Shown here one piece after another: positions 54,598-64,000 of a stretch of DNA of 64,000 bases. Within the stretch, counting starts at the first letter, position 1. The number at the start of each line of letters is the position of its first letter. The stretch covers positions 321,501 to 385,500 of the forward strand of contig CP033051.1 of NCBI GenBank assembly GCA_003667865.1. The letters run 5' to 3'. Made by a program: the position numbers and the translations under genes. The stretch is from Rossellomorea marisflavi (GTDB lineage: Bacteria > Bacillota > Bacilli > Bacillales > Bacillaceae_B). The notes beneath the pieces were generated by a model. That model searched no databases, was not told where the DNA came from, and saw nothing but the letters and a program-made list of their open reading frames with translations.

Positions 54598-55194
54598 ATG
54601 AATTTAATTCCTACAGTTATCGAACAAACAAACCGTGGTGAACGTGCATATGACATTTACTCTCGTTTATTAAAAGACAGAGTAATCATGTTAGGTAGCG
54701 CAATTGACGATAATGTTGCGAATTCCATTGTAGCACAATTACTATTTTTAGAGTCTGAGAACCCTGAAAAGGATATCTCTATCTACATTAACAGCCCTGG
54801 TGGTAGTATTACAGCAGGTATGGCCATCTACGATACAATCCAATACATCAAGCCTGATGTACAAACAATCTGTATCGGTATGGCAGCATCAATGGGTGCA
54901 TTCCTATTAGCTGCTGGTAAAGAAGGTAAGCGTCTTGCACTTCCAAATGCAGAGGTGATGATTCACCAACCACTTGGTGGAGCTCAAGGTCAAGCAACAG
55001 AGATCGAAATTGCTGCAAAACGTATTCTTTTCTTACGTGAAAAGTTAAATAAAATTTTAGCAGAACGTACTGGTCAACCTTTAGAAGTGCTTGAAAAAGA
55101 CACAGATCGTGATAATTTCATGACTGCTGATAAAGCACTAGAATATGGTTTAATTGACCGTATTATCACTCGCAACGAAATGAACAATAAGTAA
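54598..55194 (+). CDS. clpP: ATP-dependent Clp protease proteolytic subunit
   Basis: A 198-residue serine protease with the ClpP triad in [14 protein letters not shown] (Ser), [20 protein letters not shown] (His) and KDTDRDNFM (Asp), plus the N-terminal axial loop [20 protein letters not shown]. It assembles as two heptamers with ClpX, ClpC or ClpE and degrades misfolded and ssrA-tagged proteins. I use the ATG behind GAGGAGG, which gives the family N-terminus. Sigma-B and CtsR-controlled sigma-A promoters lie upstream. Confidence 0.98.
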   Translation: MNLIPTVIEQTNRGERAYDIYSRLLKDRVIMLGSAIDDNVANSIVAQLLFLESENPEKDISIYINSPGGSITAGMAIYDTIQYIKPDVQTICIGMAASMGAFLLAAGKEGKRLALPNAEVMIHQPLGGAQGQATEIEIAAKRILFLREKLNKILAERTGQPLEVLEKDTDRDNFMTADKALEYGLIDRIITRNEMNNK

Positions 55195-55202
55195 TGTTCA
55201 CG

Positions 55203-55233
55203 AAGTGTCCCTAACTCGGGGACACTTTTTTTG
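55203..55233 (+). terminator. Terminator of clpP
   Basis: AAGTGTCCC-N6-GGGGACACTT and a run of T. Confidence 0.9.
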
Positions 55234-55249
55234 TTATTAAAAATGAAAA

Positions 55250-55274
55250 AAACAGCACCTATTATGTGCTGTTT
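55250..55274 (-). terminator. Terminator after crh
   Basis: On the minus strand AAACAGCAC-N7-GTGCTGTTTTTTTC. Confidence 0.9.
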
Positions 55275-55283
55275 CATTTTATA

Positions 55284-55541
55284 TTACCCTTCGTTATGAA
55301 CAAACTGCTCTAACACTTTAATTGCTTCTTCTTCATCTGAACCATCCGCTACAAGGTTAATGCTTGAGCCTGTGGAAATTGCTAAACTCATTAGTCCCAT
55401 AATGCTTTTAGCATTTACCTTTTTACCATCCTTCTCTAAAAAGATTTCAGAAGAAAACCGATTTGCTTCTTGTACGAAAAGTGCTGCTGGTCGTGCTTGT
55501 AAACCTGTTTTTAATTTCACTTCAACCTGCTTTTCAATCAT
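55284..55541 (-). CDS. crh: HPr-like catabolite repression protein Crh
   Basis: An 85-residue HPr-fold protein. The position of the catalytic His15 of HPr is a glutamine (LQARPAALF), so it cannot carry PTS phosphate, while the regulatory serine in NAKSIMGLMSLA (Ser46) is kept. These are the two marks of Crh, which after HPr-kinase phosphorylation acts as co-repressor of CcpA. It is the last gene of the yvcI-rapZ-yvcK-whiA-crh series, as in B. subtilis. Confidence 0.95.
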   Translation of the reverse strand: MIEKQVEVKLKTGLQARPAALFVQEANRFSSEIFLEKDGKKVNAKSIMGLMSLAISTGSSINLVADGSDEEEAIKVLEQFVHNEG

Positions 55542-55642
55542 GAATACTCTCCCCTTTGTTTCGTTTATATTTATAATGAATGGAATAGCCTATTTCTCAA
55601 ATTAATTATACTCCAGCTTCTGTGATGAGGTTCTTTACATTT

Positions 55643-56587
55643 TTATGAAATTGGCTCCCCAGCACGTAGCTTCTCTGCAATCTGATCTATTTTGCGCAGT
55701 CGGTGATTGATTCCTGATTTACTGATTGTTCCCCCTGAAACCATTTCACCTAACTCTTTTAGCGTGACATCCTGATACGTAATTCGTAATTCTGCAATTT
55801 CACGCAGCTTCCCTGGTAGCGCCTGTAAGCCTACAGATTGCTGAATATATTTTATATTCTCTACCTGACGAAGAGCAGCACCGATTGTTTTATTTAAGTT
55901 AGCAGTTTCACAATTTACGAGACGGTTTACGGAATTTCTCATGTCTCGAACAATCCGAATATCTTCAAATCTGAGCAGTGCATTATGTGCTCCGATGATA
56001 TTTAGATACTCTGTAATCTTTTCAGCTTCTTTCAAATACGTAATAAACCCTTTTTTTCTTTCTAGTGTTTTACTATTAAGTCCAAAGGAATTCATTAGCT
56101 CACATAATGCATTGCTATGCTCTTCGTATAGAGAAAAAATTTCTAGATGATAGGATGATGTTTCTGGGTTGTTAACAGAACCACCAGCAAGGAAAGCACC
56201 TCGTAAATAGGATCGTTTGCAGCATTTCTTTTTTGTTAAGTCTGGTGAAATATTATGGATGAAATTAAAGCCTTGTTCGGTTATTTTCAGATCTTCTAGT
56301 ATAAATTTGGTGTCTTCTTTTATTCGGACAATGTATACATTGTTCTTTTTTAATCTCATTTTTTTACGAACCAGTAGTTCAACAGGGGTGTCGTAGTTTT
56401 TCTTGATTAGTGTGTAGATTCTTCTCGCAATGGCTGCGTTTTCTGTTTGGATATTAACGACTAGAGTTTGGTTTGAGAATGATAGTGAGCCGTTCATTCG
56501 TATGAGTGCAGATAGTTCGGCTTTGGCACAGCATTCTTTTACTTCTATGTTCGTTAATTCCTTTTTTGTTTCAGATGCAAACGACAT
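55643..56587 (-). CDS. whiA: WhiA, DNA-binding cell-division/sporulation protein
   Basis: A 314-residue protein with an N-terminal LAGLIDADG-like homing-endonuclease fold that lacks catalytic function ([20 protein letters not shown], then [20 protein letters not shown]) and a C-terminal helix-turn-helix ([20 protein letters not shown]). WhiA influences cell division and chromosome segregation in Bacillus. GGAGG stands before the ATG. A ~300-bp gap with a palindromic repeat separates it from yvcK, unusual for this normally compact cluster. Confidence 0.96.
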   Translation of the reverse strand: MSFASETKKELTNIEVKECCAKAELSALIRMNGSLSFSNQTLVVNIQTENAAIARRIYTLIKKNYDTPVELLVRKKMRLKKNNVYIVRIKEDTKFILEDLKITEQGFNFIHNISPDLTKKKCCKRSYLRGAFLAGGSVNNPETSSYHLEIFSLYEEHSNALCELMNSFGLNSKTLERKKGFITYLKEAEKITEYLNIIGAHNALLRFEDIRIVRDMRNSVNRLVNCETANLNKTIGAALRQVENIKYIQQSVGLQALPGKLREIAELRITYQDVTLKELGEMVSGGTISKSGINHRLRKIDQIAEKLRAGEPIS

Positions 56588-56667
56588 CCCCTCACCTCCT
56601 AGATAAACGGTTGCATTTTGTTTTCATAGTGAAAATTTAACAATAATATGAAATTTCTTTTAATTAT

Positions 56668-56828
56668 GTCCGTTGCTTTGCGCTCCAGGTGCTTGCTTTC
56701 CGCGGGGCGGGGGTGAGCCGCCTCGCTTCGCTGTGGGAGTCCGTTCCAATAGGTACGGAACCTAGGTCTCACACTGGCCCGCTAGTCCCGCAGGAGTCAA
56801 GCACCCCTCCGCTCCAAGCAACTCTGTA
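56668..56828 (+). repeat. Dispersed palindromic repeat, long variant
   Basis: It begins CCGTTGCTTTGCGCTCCAGG, continues with CTTGCTTTCCGCGGGGCGGG, a central GTCCGTTCCAATAGGTACGG block, then CCCGCAGGAGTCAAGCACCC and ends TCCGCTCCAAGCAACTC. The central block matches the copy at 9.5 kb. It is inserted inside the whiA-yvcK part of the operon and could form a long RNA hairpin in that transcript. The rest of the 303-bp gap is AT-rich and empty. Confidence 0.85.
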
Positions 56829-56890
56829 ATTTTACAGTAAACCAAAAAATCTTTACTTAGGGTTCAAATCTCTCTTTTCAAACTCAAGTT

Positions 56891-57850
56891 CTAAGCTCTT
56901 AAACGATTATAAATAATCTGTGATACTTTATCTGTGTTGTGACGGAGTACGTCGTTTTGGTATGTGATGATGTTGTCTGCTAGTACTTCTAGGCCTAGAG
57001 TTTGTAGTGTTTCTATGTCGTATATGACTGGTTTTGCTAGTTCTTCTGCGTATAGGGCTTGAATATTATCTGGTACTTGTTTGTTGTTCACTAAGATTGT
57101 ATCGATAAAGGATTGACCGAGGTGGTCGTGTATCGCCCTTACGTGATCGCTAGCTGAGAAGTCCAAGGTTTCTCCTGCTTGTGTCATGATGTTGCAGATG
57201 TATAGTTTTGGTGCTTGTGCTTCAACGACTTCCTTCCCGATTTGGGGTACGATTAAGTTTGGAATAATGCTCGTATATAAGCTTCCTGGACCAATAACAA
57301 TCAAGTCTGCTTCACGGATCGCCTGTATCGTTTCTGTAACTGGATGAATGGAATCTGGTGTGAGAAACACTTTCTTTATCCGTTTGTTCGCTGCAGGAAT
57401 TTTGGATTCTCCTGTTACGATTGACCCATCTTCCATCTCTGCATTGAGGACGACACTTTGATTTGCTGCTGGCAGAACCTTGCCTTTTACATTTAATACT
57501 CTACTCATTTCTTGAATCGCATGTGCAAAATCTCCTGTAACAGAGGTCATAGCTGCTAGTATGAGATTTCCTAATGAGTGTCCAGATAATTCATTCGATG
57601 TATCAAAACGATGCTGAAACATTTGAATGATTAAAGGCTCCACTTCTGAAAGAGCTGCTAGCACGTTACGAATATCTCCTGGTGGAGGCATACTCAGATC
57701 ATCACGAAGTCTTCCGGAACTTCCTCCATCATCTGCTACCGTTACAATCGCTGTTAAGTCAACGGGATAATGCTTTAGCCCTCGTAACAATACGGGTAAG
57801 CCTGTTCCGCCACCTATTATGACGACTCTTGGTTGCTCAGATTCATTCAT
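56891..57850 (-). CDS. yvcK: YvcK/CofD-like protein (gluconeogenesis factor)
   Basis: A 319-residue protein of the CofD-like family with [18 protein letters not shown] (nucleotide-sugar binding), [27 protein letters not shown] and [12 protein letters not shown]. In B. subtilis YvcK (MgfK) is needed for growth on gluconeogenic carbon and for normal cell shape, and binds UDP-sugars. Its ATG overlaps the rapZ stop by 4 bp, so the two are coupled. Confidence 0.95.
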   Translation of the reverse strand: MNESEQPRVVIIGGGTGLPVLLRGLKHYPVDLTAIVTVADDGGSSGRLRDDLSMPPPGDIRNVLAALSEVEPLIIQMFQHRFDTSNELSGHSLGNLILAAMTSVTGDFAHAIQEMSRVLNVKGKVLPAANQSVVLNAEMEDGSIVTGESKIPAANKRIKKVFLTPDSIHPVTETIQAIREADLIVIGPGSLYTSIIPNLIVPQIGKEVVEAQAPKLYICNIMTQAGETLDFSASDHVRAIHDHLGQSFIDTILVNNKQVPDNIQALYAEELAKPVIYDIETLQTLGLEVLADNIITYQNDVLRHNTDKVSQIIYNRLRA

Positions 57851-58743
57851 GTAGTGGGGTCCTTTCTTTTGTTTATATCACGATGACAAATTTCAATATG
57901 AAAATCCTCTTCAAAATGGTGACCAATATGCTCAGCTAGTGTTACAGAGCGATGTTGACCGCCTGTACAACCGATTGCGACTACAAGCTGGCTTTTTCCT
58001 TCACGTTTGTACTGAGGAAGCATAAAGGTTAACAAATCTGTTACCTTTTCAATAAACTTATTAGTTTCATTCCATTTTAATACATAAGATGACACTTCTT
58101 GCTCTAAGCCCGTCTTCGGTCTCATATGTTCTACATAATGTGGGTTAGGCAAGAATCGTACGTCAAACACAAGGTCTGCATCAATTGGAATTCCATATTT
58201 AAAACCGAAAGACATCATGTTGACTGTGAAAATCTCTTGGTTTTCTGCAGAAAATTCAGTCAGTATCTTTTCGCGCAGCTCCCTTGGCTTCATGGAGGAA
58301 GTGTTATATATCGTTTGTGCACGACCTTTTAACTCTTCTAGAAGAGTACGCTCCTGGCGAATTCCTTCTAGCGGAAGTCCTGATGGTGCCAGTGGATGGA
58401 AACGTCTTGTCTCTTTATATCGTCTAACAAGTGCAGCATCGTCTGCATCTAAAAAGAGGATTTGTGGTGTAACCCAAGAAGTCTCTGATAAGTCATCTAA
58501 CGCTTGAAATAAGTGGTCAAAGAATTCACGTCCACGGAGGTCCATAACGAGCGCCACTTTGTTCATTTTATTACCAGATTCCTTCATTAACTCCAAAAAT
58601 TTTGGTAGAAGAGTTGGTGGCAGGTTATCAACACAGAAGAAGCCGAGGTCTTCAAAGCTTTGGATTGCAACTGTTTTCCCTGCACCGGACATCCCTGTAA
58701 TGATGACTAATCTGACATCATTTGTTGTTGAACCGTTTTTCAT
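57847..58743 (-). CDS. rapZ: RapZ-family nucleotide-binding protein (YvcJ)
   Basis: A 298-residue protein with P-loop [20 protein letters not shown], Walker B-like [18 protein letters not shown] and the conserved C-terminal block [20 protein letters not shown] with [10 protein letters not shown]. The B. subtilis protein YvcJ hydrolyses GTP and is linked to competence; E. coli RapZ is an RNase adaptor, and that role is not established in Bacillus. It lies 28 bp after yvcI and overlaps yvcK. Confidence 0.95.
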   Translation of the reverse strand: MKNGSTTNDVRLVIITGMSGAGKTVAIQSFEDLGFFCVDNLPPTLLPKFLELMKESGNKMNKVALVMDLRGREFFDHLFQALDDLSETSWVTPQILFLDADDAALVRRYKETRRFHPLAPSGLPLEGIRQERTLLEELKGRAQTIYNTSSMKPRELREKILTEFSAENQEIFTVNMMSFGFKYGIPIDADLVFDVRFLPNPHYVEHMRPKTGLEQEVSSYVLKWNETNKFIEKVTDLLTFMLPQYKREGKSQLVVAIGCTGGQHRSVTLAEHIGHHFEEDFHIEICHRDINKRKDPTT

Positions 58744-58771
58744 TTCATTTCCCCCATGTTTTATTAATATA

Positions 58772-59239
58772 TTAGCTAGGATCTAAACGATATGAAATCA
58801 GTTGAAAATCTGGTGTATACGTAAAGGTACCGTAGATGGTGTTGTTCCCATGAAGTAAGTATTCAAGTATGTGATGGTCCCCTTCTGCCATAGGGAGCTT
58901 TGGTATTTGATCAATGGTATGCCATTGTAGGATGCCTTCCTCCGATTGTTGGAGGCTGACTCCATCTCCTTCTGTAGCTAAAAACGAGAACATCATCCAT
59001 TCTGAAATCACTTGGTCATTTTCTTGAATAATGAACGTGAAAATTCCTTTCACTTCCGGATTTCGAAGAAAAATGCCTGTTTCCTCTCGAAATTCTCGAA
59101 TGACTGAATCTCGAATTGATTCTCCTGGTTCCATTTTTCCTCCAGGTGCTACCCACCAATTTCGTCTAGGTTTTTGAAGGAGTAACACCTTGTCGTCTTT
59201 CAAATAAAGACAGTTTGTAACCCGTTGCACTTCCTTCAC
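58772..59239 (-). CDS. yvcI: Nudix hydrolase YvcI
   Basis: A 155-residue Nudix enzyme with the box [24 protein letters not shown] matching GX5EX7REUXEEXGU, and the flanking start [20 protein letters not shown] and end [16 protein letters not shown] shared with B. subtilis YvcI. The substrate, presumably a nucleotide derivative, is not defined. Start is GTG, chosen because the resulting length agrees with YvcI. It is the first gene of the yvcI-rapZ-yvcK-whiA-crh operon. Confidence 0.92.
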   Translation of the reverse strand: MKEVQRVTNCLYLKDDKVLLLQKPRRNWWVAPGGKMEPGESIRDSVIREFREETGIFLRNPEVKGIFTFIIQENDQVISEWMMFSFLATEGDGVSLQQSEEGILQWHTIDQIPKLPMAEGDHHILEYLLHGNNTIYGTFTYTPDFQLISYRLDPS

Positions 59240-59379
59240 CTCAAATGAACAGCTGAATTGTGTAAAGGCTTTCAGAAATTCAACAAAGGATAAATAGTAA
59301 TGAAGAACGTTTTTTAATCCCTTCTATGAAAGAAGAATGCCTAATTTTACAGCTTAAGTTATTGGATTTCGTTCCTTAC

Positions 59380-59408
59380 ATTATACTATGATTCACAAGC
59401 ACTCACAA
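59380..59408 (-). promoter_or_regulatory. Promoter of the yvcI-rapZ-yvcK-whiA-crh operon
   Basis: On the minus strand TTGTGA and TATAAT are separated by exactly 17 bp, about 140 bp before the yvcI start. Confidence 0.7.
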
Positions 59409-59547
59409 TGTTTCAAGCTTATGATAGCATGAGCCTTATTCTGGAACTTGTTTTCAAGGTTGTGTCGACCGAATTTTTAGTGTCTATCAGAGAAGGTTCA
59501 TTTATGTAGGAGTTGTGTCGTTCATTTGAAGATAAAAAAATAGGACA

Positions 59548-59572
59548 CAAGCGAATCCTGTGTCCGTCTACG
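59548..59572. other. Hairpin in the yvcI-trxB gap
   Basis: GGACACA-N9-TGTGTCC forms a clean stem. No T run follows on either strand, so it is not an obvious terminator. Confidence 0.45.
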
Positions 59573-59771
59573 GATTATTACTATAAAGGGGGTCAATTTC
59601 TTATTTTCTATATTACCCTAAAATTATTTCACTACTGTTACAACAGTCTTAAATGATGATTACGATTTGTTAAGTATCTCCTCAAATACTGACATTTCTT
59701 TACATAGTATTAATAATTCTGAAAATAAATCTGTCCCACCTTATCACTTGTTCGACATATTCTGTACAATC

Positions 59772-59810
59772 AAAAAAAGAGAGAATTATTTTAGAAAAAT
59801 AACTCCCTCG
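59772..59810 (-). terminator. Terminator of trxB
   Basis: On the minus strand GAGTTATTTT-TCT-AAAATAATTCTC, then a run of seven T. Confidence 0.85.
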
Positions 59811-59817
59811 TTTCCAT

Positions 59818-60819
<1,002 letters not shown>

Positions 60820-60929
60820 TTATTGGAGTCTATACAATCGTTGCGTTACTTCGTTTAAGTCGCTACAACGTAGTATTTCCTTACTATGTCTATCCTATAA
60901 AAAACATTTCGTAACGTCCAAATATTTGC

Positions 60930-62444
60930 TCACACCAAGTATGATTCAACGATCGTCATATATTTTGTTAACGTTGAGGATGAGACATTGTATTTTTCAC
61001 ATGTATCTTTCTTTGTGATTTTCTCGTTTCGTAATCGATGCCATACCTGCTCGACTGCACCGGCAAATGCTCTGTGATTTTTAAAGTTGTATCCATCCCG
61101 TAAACCATTGAAGGCCACAGTAAACCAAGTCAAGTATAGTCCTGAAGTAACACTATTAATCGGTTGATAATGACCGTATAATTCAAGTGCAATGGCATGG
61201 ATGTTTTTGACTTCATCCATTACTTGAATGGTTGTATCACGATTAGAATTGAGTACCTCAGCAAGATAAAGCTTCTCTAATAAAGACAAGTCTTCAATAT
61301 CACAAAAGTCTGCATGCGAAAGGATCTCTGCTTGAAGCTTCGAGACACTCGTTAAGAACAGTCCAAACAAACGCTCTTCGCTATAGTTACTTTTGAGCTT
61401 TTTGAGAATTGAGGTCGTATGATTTTCAAAACCATCTAACTGATCAACATTCTCTTCCCAAGGCTCGCTTCCTTCTTTTTCCGGACTAAGCTCTAGTACT
61501 CTTTTCCAAGCATGCTGAGATGTCGAGTGATGCCCTGTATGATGAGCAGCATGTGAAAGCCAATAGTAAAATCCACTATCTCCTTCAAACCCTGATTTTT
61601 GCAGGGATTTTAACCAATTATAAGCTTCATGATATCGACCAATTAGGGCGAAGGTAGCTCCAAGCTTATAACGATGTTCATTTAAAAGTGGGCGAATTTT
61701 TTCCAAACCTATTACCAGTTCATCAAGCTCTTTGTAACGCTGTTGGTAAAAATAAAAGACCGCCATATTGCATAGTGCATGTAAATTACCTGGATTCTTA
61801 CTAAGAACCTCGGCAATGGTTTCTGCAGCTTGGTCCGTTTTCCCCTGGTAAAAATACGCAAGTGCTAGGTTATTATAGGCAGACCAAAATTCTGGGTAAT
61901 CTTCTATAATTCCCTTTAAGTCATGAACAGCTCTTTCAAAGTTCCCGGACTCTAGTAATCCTCTTGCATCGTCTTGTCGTTGAATCAATTCATCCTGCTC
62001 ATATAAGGTATCTACTGCAATATCAGAATCTAACTCTAATAGCTCTAAAAGGTCCTCCGCATCCTCAGAAAACTCACCAAATTCATCTTCTTCTAGATAC
62101 GTTGTCACGTGTTTGTATGCTTCTTTAAAAAGTCCCAAATGGGCATAATTATTCGCTAAGAAGTAATGACACTCAATCATTCTTGGATCAAGATCTGAAA
62201 TAATGTCATGCAGGAGTTCGTTCGATTTTCGATACTCCCCTTTTTCTGTATAACAAATTGAAAGCTGACAAGCAATAATCGGTTCTAATGGTTCCAATTG
62301 CAATGCTCTTTCAAAGTATTTTAATGCTTTGTTTAATTCTCTACGGTGATAGGCTTTCATGCCTTTATTGAAATAATATTCACCCGTAGGGACAAAAGAT
62401 AATATTTTTGTGCGCTCTGCTCTTGTCTTTGACCCTTTTTTCAT
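60930..62444 (-). CDS. yvcD: TPR-repeat protein (YvcD-like)
   Basis: A 504-residue cytoplasmic protein with tetratricopeptide repeats from about residue 20 to 300. Examples are GMKAYHRRELNKALKYFERA, WSAYNNLALAYFYQGKTDQA and LHALCNMAVFYFYQQRYKEL. The last ~30 residues (KKDTCEKYNVSSSTLTKYM) look like a helix-turn-helix. It should act as a protein-interaction scaffold; the partner is unknown. Its place between trxB and the his genes agrees with yvcD of B. subtilis. I start at the ATG with TGGAGG upstream. Confidence 0.85.
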   Translation of the reverse strand: MKKGSKTRAERTKILSFVPTGEYYFNKGMKAYHRRELNKALKYFERALQLEPLEPIIACQLSICYTEKGEYRKSNELLHDIISDLDPRMIECHYFLANNYAHLGLFKEAYKHVTTYLEEDEFGEFSEDAEDLLELLELDSDIAVDTLYEQDELIQRQDDARGLLESGNFERAVHDLKGIIEDYPEFWSAYNNLALAYFYQGKTDQAAETIAEVLSKNPGNLHALCNMAVFYFYQQRYKELDELVIGLEKIRPLLNEHRYKLGATFALIGRYHEAYNWLKSLQKSGFEGDSGFYYWLSHAAHHTGHHSTSQHAWKRVLELSPEKEGSEPWEENVDQLDGFENHTTSILKKLKSNYSEERLFGLFLTSVSKLQAEILSHADFCDIEDLSLLEKLYLAEVLNSNRDTTIQVMDEVKNIHAIALELYGHYQPINSVTSGLYLTWFTVAFNGLRDGYNFKNHRAFAGAVEQVWHRLRNEKITKKDTCEKYNVSSSTLTKYMTIVESYLV

Positions 62445-62538
62445 GAAAGTCCTCCATCGTAAATAGTAACTAATGTAGTATATCATACAATATATCGTTC
62501 CTAAACCACTTCCACGATTTAAATTTTGGTAACAAACA

Positions 62539-62584
62539 AGAGGGACGGACCTTGCGGCAAAAAGCCGCTGAGGTCCGTCCCTCT
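62539..62584 (-). terminator. Terminator after hisI, GGGACGGACCT hairpin family
   Basis: AGAGGGACGGACCT pairs with AGGTCCGTCCCTCT, and the loop holds an inner GCGGC/GCCGC stem. It is the second complete copy of the hairpin seen near 3.5 kb. It closes the histidine operon. Confidence 0.85.
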
Positions 62585-62588
62585 TCGC

Positions 62589-63242
62589 TTATTTATTATG
62601 TCGTTCTTGCAATACATTGAATACGTCTTGAAGTGGTAGCTTTTGTTCTCGAAGAAGTACGAGCAGATGGTAGAATAAGTCTGCTACTTCCCATTTCAGT
62701 TCTTCACTGTCTCGATTTTTGGCTGCAATAATGACTTCAGATGCTTCTTCTCCAACCTTTTTCAGAATTTTATCCACACCTTTTTCAAATAGGTATGTTG
62801 TGTAAGCTCCCTCTGGTCGTTCTAGATCACGGGTGGCGATCAGATCTTCTAGCACAGTCAGAATACTTTCTGAAGTAAGGGATGCTCCCACAAGATCTTG
62901 CACTTCGTGAGCTTCATTTTTATAGATTGTTTCCTCAAAGCAACTAACGCTACCCGTATGACAAGCAGGTCCCTTCGGATCAACGAGTACAAGCACAGCA
63001 TCTTGATCACAATCATATTTCATACTGACAATCGTTTGTGTGTTGCCACTTGTTGCTCCTTTATGCCACAGTTCCTGTCTTGAGCGTGAATAAAGCCATG
63101 TTTCACCGGTTTCAATTGACTTCTTTAAAGATTCTTCATTCATATACGCTAGTGTTAGGACTTCCTTCGTTACAGCATCTTGAATAATGGCTGGAACCAA
63201 TCCCTTTTCATCAAACTTTATAGAATCTGTTATTATGTCCAT
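62589..63242 (-). CDS. hisI: Bifunctional phosphoribosyl-AMP cyclohydrolase / phosphoribosyl-ATP pyrophosphatase
   Basis: A 217-residue fusion catalysing the second and third steps of histidine synthesis. The N-terminal cyclohydrolase (about 1-110) has [36 protein letters not shown] and the zinc-binding DCDQDA and [11 protein letters not shown]; the C-terminal pyrophosphohydrolase (about 125-217) has [20 protein letters not shown] and [13 protein letters not shown]. The ATG overlaps the hisF stop by one base (TGATG), so translation is coupled. It is the last gene of the his operon. Confidence 0.96.
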   Translation of the reverse strand: MDIITDSIKFDEKGLVPAIIQDAVTKEVLTLAYMNEESLKKSIETGETWLYSRSRQELWHKGATSGNTQTIVSMKYDCDQDAVLVLVDPKGPACHTGSVSCFEETIYKNEAHEVQDLVGASLTSESILTVLEDLIATRDLERPEGAYTTYLFEKGVDKILKKVGEEASEVIIAAKNRDSEELKWEVADLFYHLLVLLREQKLPLQDVFNVLQERHNK

Positions 63243-64000
63243 CACCTTACAGGCACCTCCTTTTCGTGTAAAAAGTTCTTCACTTCCTCAACACTCGTTT
63301 CTTTATAGTGGAAAATGGAAGCCGCTAATGCTGCATCTGCTTTTCCTTCTGTGAATACTTCGTAAAAGTGATCTGCATTTCCTGCTCCACCAGACGCTAT
63401 AACAGGAATAGAAACAGCTTCACTTATCGCTTTTGTTAAGGCAATGTTGAAGCCTTTCTTCTCACCATCACTGTCCATGCTCGTTAAGAGGATTTCTCCT
63501 GCACCAAGGTTTTGAGCTTCCTTTGCCCATTCAACAGCATCTCGCTCTGTTATGTTCCGACCACCATGAGTATAGACCTTCCAGCTGCTAGAAGCTTCAT
63601 CGTACTTCGCATCAATAGCCACAACGATACATTGAGAGCCAAAGTAGTCTGCTCCTTCTTTAATAAGCTCTGGACGAAGGACTGCTGCTGTATTTAATGA
63701 CACTTTATCTGCACCCGCTCGTAAAATGGCTTTCATATCCTCAACAGTATTGATGCCACCACCAACAGTAAACGGAATAGCTAACTGTGCCGCAACGCTT
63801 TGCACAACATCAATCATTGTTTTTCGTCCTTCATGGGAAGCAGAAATATCTAGGAAAACAAGCTCATCAGCACCCTGCTCATCGTATACCTTCGCAAGCT
63901 CTACCGGATCCCCTGCATCACGAAGCTCAACAAATTGTATTCCTTTTACAACACGACCTTCTTTTACATCTAGGCATGGAATAATACGCTTCGTTAGCAT
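63242..64000 (-). CDS. hisF: Imidazole glycerol phosphate synthase cyclase subunit
   Basis: A complete 252-residue TIM barrel; its ATG is the last codon of the window. [20 protein letters not shown] and [14 protein letters not shown] carry the first catalytic aspartate, [15 protein letters not shown] the second (D130 region), and [14 protein letters not shown] the phosphate site. With HisH it makes imidazole glycerol phosphate and AICAR. The insertion in the AIDAKYDE loop is short, as in Bacillus. The rest of the his operon should continue beyond the window. Confidence 0.97.
   Translation of the reverse strand: MLTKRIIPCLDVKEGRVVKGIQFVELRDAGDPVELAKVYDEQGADELVFLDISASHEGRKTMIDVVQSVAAQLAIPFTVGGGINTVEDMKAILRAGADKVSLNTAAVLRPELIKEGADYFGSQCIVVAIDAKYDEASSSWKVYTHGGRNITERDAVEWAKEAQNLGAGEILLTSMDSDGEKKGFNIALTKAISEAVSIPVIASGGAGNADHFYEVFTEGKADAALAASIFHYKETSVEEVKNFLHEKEVPVR

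Larger units (their letters stand above)
59240..59817. other. Intergenic region between yvcI and trxB
   Basis: The 578 bp hold the yvcI-operon promoter, a hairpin near 59.55 kb and the trxB terminator (annotated separately). I see no additional gene. Confidence 0.6.

Overview
The window is chromosomal DNA of a low-GC, endospore-forming Gram-positive bacterium of the family Bacillaceae. The evidence is the order cggR-gapA-pgk-tpiA-gpmI-eno-secG-yvaK-rnr-smpB-ssrA, the block clpP/crh-whiA-yvcK-rapZ-yvcI-trxB-yvcD-hisI-hisF, sporulation genes (sda, sspH and a gamma-type spore-protein-like gene), a CtsR box, a sigma-B promoter, a CggR operator and OhrR/Mhq systems. It is related to Bacillus subtilis but is not that species: protein identities look moderate and it carries many dispersed repeats.

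Layout. 0-3.5 kb: small genes (thioredoxin-like, two spore-protein genes, a DUF421 membrane protein, sda, a DUF3231 protein). 3.5-7.8 kb: two-component pair yclJ-yclK, a secreted protein with six 28-residue repeats, and a PrsA-like foldase. 8-15.9 kb: an MFS exporter, an HtrA-like protease, the quinone-detoxification operon mhqE-mhqD under a probable MhqR operator, a GAF-PP2C phosphatase and a soluble histidine kinase. 16-20.5 kb: an ArsR-type regulator and an ABC exporter operon sharing an operator-like sequence, separated by a decayed IS1182-type transposase. 20.6-27 kb: ohrR-ohrA, a DedA protein, membrane proteins, a nucleotidyltransferase, a glutathionyl-hydroquinone-reductase-like enzyme and a GNAT acetyltransferase. 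27-36 kb: a cell-surface cluster with an SLH-BsuPI protein, an SLH protein with a cohesin-like domain, and a 1955-residue secreted phosphodiester glycosidase/metallophosphatase with cohesin-like and dockerin-like parts. 37-64 kb: conserved housekeeping operons, almost all on the minus strand.

Most striking observations. (1) ssrA (tmRNA) is interrupted in its T-loop by a 274-nt insert that has the hallmarks of a group I intron: P, Q, R and S elements, a U.G pair at the 5' splice site and a terminal G. (2) Five intergenic arrays are built on an exact 21-bp lattice. Two share one core sequence on opposite strands, the others have different cores, and one runs for about 12 units. They are not CRISPRs and I do not recognise them as a named element. 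(3) The 27-36 kb surface cluster could be a small scaffold held by cohesin-dockerin-like contacts. (4) Other dispersed families are imperfect palindromes of about 140-160 bp and hairpins built on GGGACGGACCT. (5) Several operators can be read directly (CggR, CtsR, MhqR-like, OhrR-like, a duplicated CAAACGTTTG palindrome, phased repeats at the sda promoter).

Functionally the window joins central glycolysis and its CggR control, stalled-ribosome rescue (SmpB, tmRNA, RNase R), proteolysis (ClpP, HtrA), thiol and electrophile defence (TrxB, thioredoxin, OhrA, MhqD/E, GHQR) and sporulation-linked small genes.
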